This document shows positions 1 to 10,403 of a DNA stretch of 64,000 nucleotides, one piece after another. The translations under genes and the position numbers were made by a program. Source of the DNA: Aspidiotus rigidus. Lineage: Eukaryota; Arthropoda; Insecta; Hemiptera; Diaspididae. The stretch is taken from contig JAVHKY010000025.1 of the NCBI GenBank assembly GCA_035079385.1, positions 16,528,501 through 16,592,500 on the forward strand, given 5' to 3'. Below the pieces are notes generated by a model. It saw only the letters and a list, made by a program, of their open reading frames with translations. It was not told the origin of the DNA and searched no databases. Each line of letters starts with the position of its first letter. Within the stretch, counting starts at the first letter, position 1.

Positions 1-769
1 ATTGGTATTTCAGATCTGGGTTGGATTCATGGACTGCCATATGTCTTTTCAGACTGCCTTTAAATGTAAATGTTTTTCCACATATATTACATTTAAATTG
101 ATACTTCAGATCGGGGTTAGTTTCATGGATCAACATATGCATCTTCAGATTACCTTTCTGAGTTGATTTTTTGCCACAAACGTTGCACTGGTATTGATTC
201 TGACTGTTGGGGATAGAATCATGGGTTGAAATATGCATTGTCAAGTAAAACTTTTGTGTAAATTTCTTACCACAAATATCACAAATAAATTGATACCTTA
301 AATCTGGATCAGATTCGTGGATCAACATATGCCTTGTTAGGTCATTTTTCCTTGTACATTTTTTCCCACAAATATCACATATAAATTGATAATTTAAATC
401 TGGATTAGATTCGTGGATCGTTATATGGCTCCTTAGAGCGCTCCTTTGTGTAAATTTTTTTCCACAAATATCGCATTCAAATTGATATCTCAGATTTAGG
501 TCAGACTCATGCATTAACATATGACTCTTTAGAACGTTTTTCCACGTAAATCTTCTCCCACAAACATCACATATAAATTGATACTTTAAATCTGGATCAG
601 ATTTGTGGATCAACATATGCATTGCTAGGTTGCATTTCCTTACAGTTTGTTTTCCACAAATATCGCACTTAAATTGGTATTTCAGATCTGGGTTGGATTC
701 ATGGACTGCCATATGTCTCTTCAGACTGCCTTTAGATGTAAATGTTTTTCCACACATATTACATTTAAA
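1..769 (-). pseudogene. Continuation of zinc-finger array A beyond an in-frame stop
   Basis: Reading on in frame after the TAA at 770-772 gives eight more C2H2 fingers to the window edge, with no further stop: KCNMCGKTFTSKGSL, KCDICGKQTVRKCNL, CDVCGRRFTWKNVL, ECDICGKKFTQRSAL, ICDICGKKCTRKNDL, ICDICGKKFTQKFYL, QCNVCGKKSTQKGNL and KCNICGKTFTFKGSL. The 32-residue period and the HESxPxLKYQF linker are kept. The intact frame suggests either that the stop is very recent or a sequencing error, or that the two halves are separate exons or alleles. It is annotated as pseudogene only because the stop separates it from the start codon. The rest of the array lies outside the window. Confidence 0.6.
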
Positions 770-845
770 TTAATACTTCAGATCGGGGTTAGTTTCATGG
801 ATCAACATATGCATCTTCAGATTACCTTTGCGAGTTGATTTTTTG
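1..845 (-). repeat. 672-bp higher-order duplication of seven finger units
   Basis: Bases 1-170 match 673-842 with few differences. The offset is 672 bp, exactly seven 96-bp finger units. The pair of fingers at 673-860 therefore recurs at 1-190, which indicates block duplication of seven fingers, or unequal crossing-over, within the array. Confidence 0.85.
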
Positions 846-1192
846 CCACAAATATCACAAATAAATTGATACTTTAAATCTGGATCAGATTTGTGGATCA
901 ACATATGCCTTGTTAGATCACTCTTCCTTGTTGATTTTTTCCCACAAATAACGCAGCTAAATTGATACTTCAGATTGGGGTTAGATTCATGAATTAACAT
1001 ATGCTTTGTTAGATCACTTTTCCTTGCTGAATTCTTCCCACAAATAGCGCACTTGAATTGATATCTCAGATCTGGGTCGGATTCATGGATTAACATATGT
1101 CTCTGCAGAAGGTATTTCTGGATAAACGTTCTTCGGCAGGTTTTACACTCGAATCGATGTCTCAAATTTTGGTAGGAGATGTGAGTCGGCAT
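770..1192 (-). CDS. C2H2 zinc-finger protein, four-finger open part of array A
   Basis: This 140-residue frame encodes four C2H2 zinc fingers, a nucleic-acid-binding fold usual in nuclear transcription factors. Finger 1 reads FECKTCRRTFIQKYLLQRH and is followed by fingers beginning KCAICGKNS, SCVICGKKS and ICDICGKKS. Fingers repeat every 32 residues (96 bp) because the linker is long, of the form HESDPDLKYQF, instead of the common seven-residue TGEKP type. The ATG at 1192 is the first in this frame after an upstream TGA, so the start is credible unless there is a 5' exon. The frame ends at TAA (770-772), exactly where every other repeat has CAA for Gln after LKY. The array continues in the same frame beyond this stop. 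In fingers 2-4 the phenylalanine normally found after CGK(K) is Ser. No target can be inferred. It is the same family as the array at 49.1-50.1 kb. Confidence 0.75.
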   Translation of the reverse strand: MPTHISYQNLRHRFECKTCRRTFIQKYLLQRHMLIHESDPDLRYQFKCAICGKNSARKSDLTKHMLIHESNPNLKYQFSCVICGKKSTRKSDLTRHMLIHKSDPDLKYQFICDICGKKSTRKGNLKMHMLIHETNPDLKY

Positions 1193-4100
1193 TATGGATC
1201 TTTGGGCAGTTCTCTGACATGTAGAAGTTCAATCACTGATATGAAGAATAATCTAAACTGTTATGCAAGGAGTTGATGGTGACACTGAATGGTTAAAAAC
1301 GCTCACAGTATAACACGTTCACTAAGGAATTACCTGTACACAGATTTAGTTATATAGTCCATTTGATAGGTTCAAAATCAATCAAATCACTGTAGAACTG
1401 CAAAATGACGTTGTGATTATTACAGTAAGTACAACTTTCAAATACTTTTAATTCATAAAAATTAAAATATTCGATTCCAGATTTAAATAGATTGAATGTT
1501 TTTCACGTAGAAGACCATAATAATAGAAACAATTGAAAACAGAATGAAAGCCAGTTTATTTTTGGCTGGAGGAGTGAAGATAGCTAGGTTAGAAGAAACA
1601 ACGTTGCCAGATCTTTGTTCTATCGCAACCAGAGAACGATTCAATGTGATAGTTGATAAAATTTAGTCATAACTTTATCCATCTATGGAGGGTTAAGTGC
1701 GCTGTACTCCTCAAGTTTAAAACTGAAGAAGCTTCATATTTTTTGAATTACTACGATTTCTCCCGTTACTGTTGGCCATATTGAGGGAGGAATGTTTGAA
1801 AGAGGCGGTTTCGGCAAATTTTATTGATTAACCATTTTATTCAACCGTTGGAGTATCTCTCCCTGAGCACAGTTACACTGTGCAGCCTTATTCTCAAAAA
1901 TAATTTTGTAAGCAGCTACATTCTATTGGGCTCTGTAATAAGGTAGAGGCATAAACTCACCTCCAACTTATACTTCTTAATACATATAATTTTTAGACAG
2001 TAGAAAGTCAGCAAAATTGAATGTCACTACCTACGGGTGACTCCGTCAAGAACAATAATAGCAATTAGCATTAATTTAGAGCGTCTTTGAGCAGGTGATG
2101 CAAGCCTATCAAGCCCAAGGTTCCAAGCCGTATGAGCCGTATTTCAGAATATTTGAAGTTCTTACACCAAGTTTCACTCTTTCAAGCTTCACTTCTAATC
2201 CTGACTCAAGCAGACATTCTGATGAAAATGGGCTAGAAGCAGTTGATCGCCTTAATCTGAAGATTTCTGATACCACACTTCCCAATACCCCCTCAAAAAT
2301 TAGCAGAAATTCGCCCGTCTTCTTCCATGTCTTGTGATCCCTCTCTTCCTTGATGAACATGAGTGATGTAGACCAAAAATTTGTTGCAGGTCTTTATAAT
2401 TGTTTGGCTTACAATTATAGTCTCTTACTAGAGTTCCAAGCCATTGAGGAGGTAAAGAAAAACGCACTAGAGAATTAGTCGCCTGAGATAGAAAGGTAAG
2501 CTATTTATCACAAAATCCGTTCGCGTTGACTAAATAAATATTAGGAGTATTTGAGAAGTATGATAGCTTTATATTCAAAATAAACCTTCAAAATTAAATT
2601 CTACAAAATTGAACGATTATAACTTGAGCTCTTATTAAGCTACAGAGGGGTCTGAGGACTTGAACCACTTGCTGAATGAAGCCTTTTTGAATCTCGTTTG
2701 ACAATTGAAATTGGTTTAGCCAATGCACAAATTTTACTACATGAACCTACTTCCACGCTCTCTGTGGTTCACTTCTCAGGCTCCAACTGAACTACAAAGC
2801 CGTTTATGCATAAAACCCTCACTGAACAAACCTGTTTGAAGTGCCTTCTTATCTCTGCATTCCTAATATTAAGCACAGATGACAGAAGTTCTGTTGAGAA
2901 AATTAAAGGATCTCCATCACAAGAGACTGAGGTGCTGCGACTGAAATAAAGAGATAACCGAATGTTTTAAGAAAGACAAACTACAATGACGAGAGTTTAA
3001 GCTGAACGTTGCAAGATAGCTTTCACGAGAAGAACGGTATAATTATTTAAGCTGCACATACGAAGGAAAGAAAACATACATAAAACTTCTCCATGAGCCT
3101 CTGCTCATGTTACATTTAAATTTTCCAAGTCCCCCTCCACGAATCTATAGCTCGAACGCCAAATTTGTTCCACTCCCATGGTCATCTCAAGGTCAAACGA
3201 TGCCGCGCCGGATGTCGATTTTTTTCGGTTTTGAGGGAAGCAAAAGCATAGAATACGTTCCGTGTTGCGCTCGTCAGGGCCTCAACTTGTCCCAATATCT
3301 TGTCGAGCGGACACACGCAAAATCTGCACAATATTTTACTGCCACACGGATAACTCTCGATTATAGAGTTCTGGCTGAATATGCGGTACATTCCTATCTC
3401 TATCAAAAATACTTTATAGGACTGTGTGTGTAGGCCGATGTTATCGTAAAAATACAAATTCGTCATAGATTTTGCGGCAATATTCCGATCGGAATACGAT
3501 ACTAAATATTTCTTAAACCTATACATAAAACTTTGCCTAAAGGGTGGCGCCACGCAGAAGATGAAGGAAATCGAAAGCAGAACTTGGTTATAAATTAATA
3601 AATCGAATATAAAACAAAAGAATGGCGAATTAAAGGAAATTTTTGTACAAACGATCGGCGGCGGCGTTGAAAGTACGCGGTGAAAAAATAAGCTCACCCC
3701 TTCGACGCTGATCGCGTACATTAATGCGGTAAGTCTTCGAATTTAATATTTTATCGAATGTCTAAAAAGCGATTTGGGATTCAGAATAACCGATACCGTA
3801 ATAATCGTAAAATAATTTTCCATTAGTTCTCCGTCGTCGTCGTCGCCGTCGTCATCGATGTCGTCCACCCGCTCGCCGAATTGCACTTCCATCTACACAT
3901 ACACAACCCTTAAAGGATAGTCGATAAGGTACGTCTTCGAATTTTTACAGCCTGTTGTTATTATATCTAAGAAAAAAAAAAGGAATTAAGTTTCTCGTTC
4001 TCCACTAATGTATGGAAGCGCTCTCTTTGAAGAGATTCTACCAAAGTACTTACACACCCTCTTCTGAATAATTTCTTTTCCTCGAACGACAATATAATAA

Positions 4101-4962
4101 CTGAAAATAAGTAAGAAATTACTACCGCTAGCGCCATTACAAAACACACACAAGAAAAAGCGACGATTTCTTTATACTTTTTTATATATTTTTCCTCATT
4201 ACTTTCTTCCTTTCTTTCTCTCTTGTCGATTTTTATGTAACTCTCTTTTCTTTTTTTTCTTCCTCTTTTACACGTTCATAAAACACGGAGTCGATTCTAT
4301 TGTTACTAACATTTTGCAGACAAATTTTCCGGATTTGTTCGGATGATTATGACATAGGAAACATCTTGGCGCGACAAAATAATGATCACAATAACCAATA
4401 CGATGTTGTTGAAATTTCTATCACTCTCGTGGCAGCATATAAATAAAAGTTTTGAAATATCATTGACTCGAGAAATCCTCTAAGTAAATTCGAACATTTC
4501 GAGGGTATTGTACGGTTTTTTACATATTTACACTGTCAAGACTGAATGTAATCCTCGTAAAAGAAAAAGAAATCCTCAATAGCTTGCGTTTCCGGACCCA
4601 TCTCAGTTTTGAAGTTCAAAAGTAGCCTAATAGACTGTGCTCAAGTCGGGTGATATTGTGCCACAAATTCTTTAATTATTCAACATAAGAATAGAACCAG
4701 AACTACAAATATCAGACACTAAAAGACAGGATCATGATAATTCCTCAACAGTTGTTCCCTGTTTCTCCTTTTATTAATGCCGCGACTCTGAAGGCTGTTT
4801 AATTTCGGGTAGAATATGATTTCAAGTGTACTGACCTACTTTCTTCTTAGGCTCACAAGAGTACTTTCGGTTATCACCCTATTATCAGTTGTAGGTATCT
4901 CTACTGAAAAACAAGGCCATACCGTGATTTTATTGCTACAACAATACGATATCATGATTGGT
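1193..4962. other. No gene recognised (5' flank of array A and spacer)
   Basis: There are only short frames without recognisable domains, full of stops between them. A short CGT trinucleotide run lies at 3832-3854. Base composition becomes richer in CpG around 3620-3920, unlike the A+T-rich sequence on either side. I see no terminal repeats or transposon coding remnants here. Confidence 0.5.
3832..3854. repeat. CGT trinucleotide microsatellite
   Basis: About seven near-perfect CGT units with one interruption, in non-coding DNA. Confidence 0.8.
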
Positions 4963-5114
4963 TTACTCTTTGACTTTCACTGAAGTTATACCCGAAAGGG
5001 TCGATTCCGGTGTTGGAGGAAACAATATTAAATGCATACGCAACCCGCACCTACTCCATTATGGATGACGGGCGGTGCTGCATATGCGACACACAAGCGA
5101 TTACTCTTTGACTT
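4963..5114 (+). mobile_element. 5'-truncated R1-type LINE 3' end with 14-bp target duplication
   Basis: Bases 4977-5097 match, in reverse complement, the 3' untranslated tail of the LINE at 62.6-64.0 kb (62661-62780). The insert is flanked by TTACTCTTTGACTT at 4963-4976 and again at 5101-5114, a 14-bp target-site duplication. Only about 120 bp of the LINE was inserted, the usual result of aborted target-primed reverse transcription. It sits immediately 5' of the Penelope-like fragment. Confidence 0.85.
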
Positions 5115-5129
5115 ATGTGCGGTCAGAAA

Positions 5130-6160
5130 CACTATGAAGAGGCAAAGAGAACAATGTCCCTGACTTGAGATGAACCCGGTAGCAACAAAATTCAAGGGGG
5201 CTTGTAAAACTCCACAAAGTGTACCATCTGATGAGACCACTGAATCACCACCTCACACGATAGTAAAGATCACGGCCCGATTCATGAGAGGAAACTACCT
5301 ATGCGACGCGGCTGGAAAAGACGGGAACCAAAAGTAACTATAAATTGGTATCCTCGGAACATATTTGGTACCATCACAGAGGAGGAATTTCTCAAACAAT
5401 ACATACCATAGTATAACCCTGACGAGAAATTGTTGAAGAGATCGTGGACTAAAACTATTGCTGATTCAATGACGTTCTACAGCTAGGATGGGTTCATCAC
5501 TATCACCAATACTGGCGGAGAAATAACGTTGAAAACAAGATATTGGAAGGCAGCAAGTTTGGAAACTCGATTAAACAATGGGTTAAATACGTACTGTAGT
5601 CAGGTATCATTAGTCAGCTGTGAACCAATTTCTTCTAAAAACTAATGCGATATGAAAGCATCAAATTCACCGTGGAAAAAAGCAATGAGACCATAAAATA
5701 TTTGGGCCTAACATTTACTGTGGTGAATAACAGGATACAAGACCAAATCTACAGGAAGACAACGCACACCAACACCACCACTCCAAACGACTCGTAACAC
5801 CATCCTAGGCGCAAGTTAGAAAGAGGAACTTGAGCGGAGTGATAAGAAACTCAATTAGAAACAGTGCAAAGGCATCTAGACTGGTGAGCCTGGAAAAAGT
5901 TTCAAGACCAAGAAAAATGAGTACGAAATATCAAGGGGAAAAAATATGGAAATTCACACAGTAAAGAAAAACAGCAAAACGTTGAAGGAATATTTGAAGT
6001 CATATACGTGTAGACAACCGCACGATAAGAAGAAGACTCTGGAAATAGGTAGAGATTGCAAAGGCGAAGAGGAGAAAATCCAGCTTCTGGAACAATTCTA
6101 TCACATGTAAGAGCAAAAGATTATATTTCACATGGTGATTAATTGAGAGCAGAACAAAAC
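5130..6160 (+). mobile_element. Penelope-like element, decayed copy 1
   Basis: This is a degraded reverse-transcriptase region of a Penelope-like retroelement. Bases 5155-5265 match the conserved segment of the next copy (6425-6555) that encodes LEMNPVAPKLKRLVKLHK followed by RPMRPVV. Bases 5690-5770 match the part around NYLDL, and 5960-6075 match the C-terminal coding part near 7545-7640. Frames are broken many times, so it is non-functional. It lies head-to-tail with copy 2, separated by a spacer with CCAAT boxes. Tandem and partially overlapping copies are usual in Penelope-like elements. Confidence 0.7.
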
Positions 6161-6235
6161 CGACCAATAAGATAACAGCATTGTGGTAGCCAATAAAACG
6201 CAGCCAGCACACAGATTAAAGAACGAACCAATCAC
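6160..6235 (+). promoter_or_regulatory. CCAAT-box cluster between the tandem Penelope-like copies
   Basis: CCAAT pentamers occur at 6164-6168, 6190-6194 and 6228-6232. The same arrangement, with the same surrounding words (CCAATAAGAT, GTAGCCAATA, GAACCAATCAC), recurs at 10252-10344 after copy 2. The spacer is therefore the terminal-repeat part of the element and may be its promoter. Confidence 0.5.
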
Positions 6236-6261
6236 GACGGGACATTGTTGCGGCCATGTAA

Positions 6262-7710
6262 AAACGAATATTAACGGTAGTGGTAATGGAGAAGGAAGAC
6301 TACACCGAAAAAGTGGAGTCGTACATCGCAGTGAATGGACACCAAGAGCTGATAAAGGATCCAACACAGAAATACCAAGATGACCTGAAAGCTGCGTTGA
6401 AACGGAACAATGCACCCGGCAATGGAAGGACGCTTGAGATGAACCCAGTTGCACCAAAACTCAAGCGGCTTGTAAAACTGCACAAAGCAAACCGTCCGAT
6501 GAGACCCGTGGTCAACAGCATTCAATCACCATGCTACAAGATAGCGAAGATCAAAGCCACATTCTCCAGACAAAGCATCAGCGACAACGGAGAGTTGATT
6601 GAGCAACTGGACAAGTTGGAAATTGAGAGTAACGACACAAGCTGATATCCTTTGTTGCGGCACTGAAGGAAGAACTTCTCACTCTGCTCAAAACAACAGA
6701 TACCATGGGAACCCCGATGAGCAAAACTATAGCCGCTTCAATAACAGGTCTACAGTCAGGAAAAGGAACTTGCGATGGGATCACCGCTGTCGCCAATACT
6801 AGCGGAGATATTCATGAATGATATGGAAAACAAGATATTAAGAGGCAGCAAGTTCAAAACTCGATCAACACTGGGCCAGATATGTAGATGATAACCTGAT
6901 TGTGTGGTCAGGCACTGATAGACAGGTGGACCTATTCCTTTTGGAAACAAACGCGATGAATGAGAGCATCAAATTCACAGTAAAAAAAGGCAATGAGACC
7001 ATCAACTATTTGGACCTTACAACAACAGGATTGAATACAAAATCTACAAGTTAGCGGCAATTCAGAACTACTCTATCAAGCAATTTCTGTCCTCAAGAAC
7101 AACAAAGAGAAGGAGAAAGAGATTGAGATAGTAAAGCAAATCGCAGAAGCCAACAGCTACCATGGAGGTGTGATGGATGGAGTCTTTTGGAAAATGGAAA
7201 CAAAGAAGGGAACCCATGATGACGCAGGTGAGAAAGTACTCCGGTTTGATACCATACATAAGAACGTACACGAACAAGGTATTAAAGGCGTTCAATGGCT
7301 ACAATGTAAATGTGGGTATCCAGATAATAACCAACCCATGATGAAGAGAATCAGCAATGACTAGACGGAAGAAAATGACAAGGACAGCCTTAACGGAGTG
7401 TACAAGCTTAGTTATGAGCAGTGCGAGGGCATCTACAACGGTGAGACTGGGAGACAGTTTGAGATCAAGAAAAAGGAGCACAAAAATTAGAGGAAGAAAT
7501 AAGATGGCATGTCACTGTTTGGGAAACACTGTAACAAAGAACACCACAATGCAGAGAGAATATTTGAAATACATGCGGACAATCGCACAAGGAGAAGAAA
7601 ACTCTGGGAACAAATGGAGATTGCAAAAGCAAAGAGGAAGAAAGCTAGTGTGGGAAATGCGAAAGGGGGGAATAGCTAGAGTAGCTTTGCTGCAGTGGAA
7701 GACATGCTGA
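6262..7710 (+). pseudogene. Penelope-like RT/GIY-YIG polyprotein, copy 2, broken
   Basis: This is the coding part of a Penelope-like retroelement, whose protein normally joins a reverse transcriptase to a GIY-YIG endonuclease. The start is cut inside the RT: VVVMEKEDYTEKVESYI, a form of the conserved K-G-x-A-x-V-V-M segment. It is followed by LKRLVKLHKANRPMRPVV at 6460-6515. After a frameshift near 6640 come ALKEELLTLLKTTDTMGTP and the GIY-YIG signature GVYKLSYEQCEGIYNGETG at 7393-7450. Several stops and frameshifts separate these pieces, and I did not find a clear YxDD catalytic motif, so the copy is dead. A minus-strand relative lies at 36.1-38.4 kb, and a copy of its 3' end lies at 20.7-21.4 kb. 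Confidence 0.8.
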
Positions 7711-8173
7711 AAACTCAATCTGAGGAAAATATCGAGACGTACGAGAGATATAAAATATATTTATTTAATTAAGAGGATGAATTGAATAATTATAAGTCCG
7801 AAACTTGTCTGAATGTGTACCATGGTCGTCATCGACGGGTCATCGGGAATCTAACGGACAGAGAATAAAACATCTATCCGTCAGTCTCGCGAACGAGAGT
7901 AAGTCGATTAGAAATAAAAGAAGATTGAGGTCGTGGATCGTACAAGTCCTTAACGGGTTGAACCAGAATAATAAGAAGAGTCGAATTGTCTAAGAATAAG
8001 TACTTACATCGATTGGAACCATCAGGAATTGCAGAGTCAGCGTCTGCTGATCCGACATCGTATCGCAAATGTTTATCATCGTTTATACGTAACTCATAAC
8101 CGAAATTCGTAGACAGTGGAAAAGGATTAATGACAGAGTTTGAAGAGAGATATTGAAAATGGGTTGATTTTTC

Positions 8174-10060
8174 ATTGTGTAACCTGAAATTTTCCCCAAG
8201 GCACTTTCGTGCGCCTGCAAACTAGTAGATACAACCCAAACCACACTGGGCATCCGTCTGTCAAGACTACCATCATAATTTATCTATAAACAATACCTTG
8301 TCTGGATGAAACCAAGTATCACATTGCTGTTGGATGACCCGCCGGACCACGTTCTGAACTACCTGCAACCTGTTTAAAATCTCGTTTGAGCATACCCGAA
8401 ACCTACTCCTACTATAACCTACCTAACCACTGAGCACACACTTCATCAGAGAATAGACTGTCGTCAAGCGCCAGACTCCAACTTTAAACCGGGTACCGCC
8501 GACCCTCGGGACCACTGCCCGAACTAGTTAGATAACTGTCTGACCGCTTAACCTTCCTATCAGGAACAACTGCAATAACGGATCCCCGCCAACACTGCTA
8601 TTCCACAATGCCGCGGCTACGAGTTCCCGGAATCTTGCCCCGCAGGGCTCATCTCCCTCGCAGTGTCCCTCGGACAGAGCAGCCTCTCTACCACCGCAAC
8701 AAAGGGGTTGCGCATTCCCCCGTTTTGGATTTGTGAGACAAACTCCAGGCATTCCCCGACCGGTGTCGCCGCACCTGAAGGAGTCCGCCAACCATTGAGC
8801 CACCGGGTCCCAACGCAGACTGGTTACTGCTATCGAGCCCAGTTCCCCCTGGCGTCCTATCTTCCTCCCTAAGTAGTGGCCCCGCAAGACTCACAACTCT
8901 GCCTGGCTCAGCCAGCCTGAAGGCGCGACCCTCAGCAACTCGGGCCCTTACGTCCCCGGGGTTCGTCACCTCCCCGCTTAGACAAGAACAAGATCCGCAC
9001 TGCTAAGACATCCATGGTGTCACTTAAATACATCTCATCAACCTGAGATGTTCACCACTAAAGGCCTACACACAGCCCACACTGGCTGATGCAAGATATC
9101 TTTGATGTCTACCAAGTACGCCTCACCACATGTGAGATATCCATCTCTGAAGACCTATGTACAGCCCACGTTAGCTGACTACCTTCTGGATAACCAAATG
9201 TACTTCACGATATAACCATCGTCACCTAGACACCGACAATAGGGCTCCAGTCACAAACGGACCCTTCATTATAATTCCAATTCATCAACAAACACCCTAT
9301 CTTGTGTGCCCAGTATCGCTCACTTAAAATTAATACCTACATTAGTATAAAATAAAGAACCCTATCTATCGAGCAGACAAGTGTAAATTACAGATATACT
9401 CAGTGAACCAACTCACCGACAATGGGTATGTATTTGTAAATCCAACACAAGACACACTAAAATACACAACTTAAAGACGCGTCAATAACACAACGGCACC
9501 AATACTTAATCGGCAACAATATTTAATCGAAACATCAATGAATTAAAGACAAGACGACAACTAGTGAAAGACTCGACGACGATAACACGAGACTGATTTC
9601 TACACCTATACGCAGTTTAAATTCCACCCTCGGCCAAACTACGAGGCTACCCTGTCCAGTACCATTCTCCGGTACCAGTTGATCGCGTGTCCTACGCGCA
9701 CATTCTCCTATTAGTTTTTTTTACACGTATTAATGTTCATTAGCTGCAGAGATGTCGAGAACAGCACCCAATACAATAGGAAATGACAAAACTGCAACGA
9801 GCTCGCATCTACCTGGACTCCAGCTCGCATCTACCTGGACTCCGTGTGTCTTACGCCTTTCTTTCCTTTCTTTCCGGGTTTTAAAACCACCTATTATATT
9901 ATTGTAGGAGAAATATCCACTGATGTTCTTAAATCGTCACGGTTGCTTCGGACAACGTGGCTTTCGCCATACAATATTACTCTCGTCGTATCAAATATAT
10001 GTTATAGTGGGTACTGCTAGATTAAAACTTACCACAAAATATTTACAGTATTTACAATTG
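8174..10060. mobile_element. Solo LTR of 1879 bp, with 4-bp target duplication
   Basis: The insert 8178-10056 begins TGTAACC and ends TTTACA, giving the TG...CA ends and a TGTAA/TTACA inverted repeat typical of long terminal repeats. It is flanked by ATTG at 8174-8177 and at 10057-10060. The uninterrupted relative at 20.8 kb shows one ATTG at this point. No internal retrotransposon genes are present, so this is best explained as a solo LTR left by recombination between two LTRs; Ty3/gypsy or Bel-Pao would both fit a 4-bp duplication. A TATA-like word with AATAAA nearby occurs around 9346-9360, and a short direct repeat (GCATCTACCTGGACTCC) occurs twice at 9806-9843. Open frames in its GC-richer part (8528-8969) show no known domain. 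Confidence 0.75.
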
Positions 10061-10221
10061 CTATGGATTTCGTTATTCGTTTATCAGTCGGCTATTGCCG
10101 CAGCGATGAAACTTCAACTCCGGGAAGAAGTTGAGTCGAAAATTGCAGATTGCAGATTTTCGACAGCTAGCCTCTTGAATAATGTAATCACGTTTGATAG
10201 CAAAAAATTAGTCGCCTCGGT

Positions 10222-10373
10222 GATTGGACGAGAGAAGAAGAACAGAGCCAACCAATAAGATGGCAGGAAACCTGGTAGCCAATAGAAACGCAGTATCTAG
10301 GCCAATAGAGTGAACCAATCACTAAGCAGTATGTTATAGCCAATAAGATCACAGTATTATATGTATTATAAAG
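10222..10373 (+). promoter_or_regulatory. Putative Penelope-like promoter: five CCAAT boxes plus TATA-like box
   Basis: CCAAT occurs at 10252, 10279, 10302, 10315 and 10340, with one reverse box (ATTGG) at 10222-10226. TATAAAG follows at 10367-10373, 23 bp after the last CCAAT. The order and spacing resemble an NF-Y-dependent core promoter. That the block recurs before copy 2 (6164-6232) supports its being part of the element's terminal repeat. Function is inferred. Confidence 0.5.
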
Positions 10374-10403
10374 ACTCATGTTTAAGGCCTTCTTCTTCAT
10401 TTG

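Larger units (their letters stand above)
6262..10400 (+). mobile_element. Penelope-like element copy 2, split by a solo LTR
   Basis: The extent was judged from the coding remnant (6262-7710), the 3' region shared with the inverted copy at 20.7-21.4 kb, and the terminal-repeat part with CCAAT boxes (10222-10373). The stretch 7640-8177 matches the reverse complement of 20833-21372, and the match resumes at 10061-10170 against 20735-20832. In the 20.8-kb copy the two parts are contiguous, so 8178-10056 is a later insertion. Confidence 0.75.

Noticed and set aside
1..1192. Regularly spaced repeats that could be mistaken for a CRISPR array
   Set aside because: The 96-bp units encode zinc fingers and have no spacers; the organism is eukaryotic.
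3182..3721. 179-residue minus-strand open frame
   Set aside because: It has no domain or codon bias pointing to coding, and competing frames overlap on the other strand.
7805..7993. 62-residue frame conserved at 21015-21203
   Set aside because: Conservation is explained by both being copies of the same Penelope-like 3' region; a short accessory frame is possible but not supported.
8528..8969. Overlapping open frames in the GC-rich part of the LTR
   Set aside because: No recognisable domain; they lie inside a TG...CA-bounded insert and are explained by GC-rich composition.
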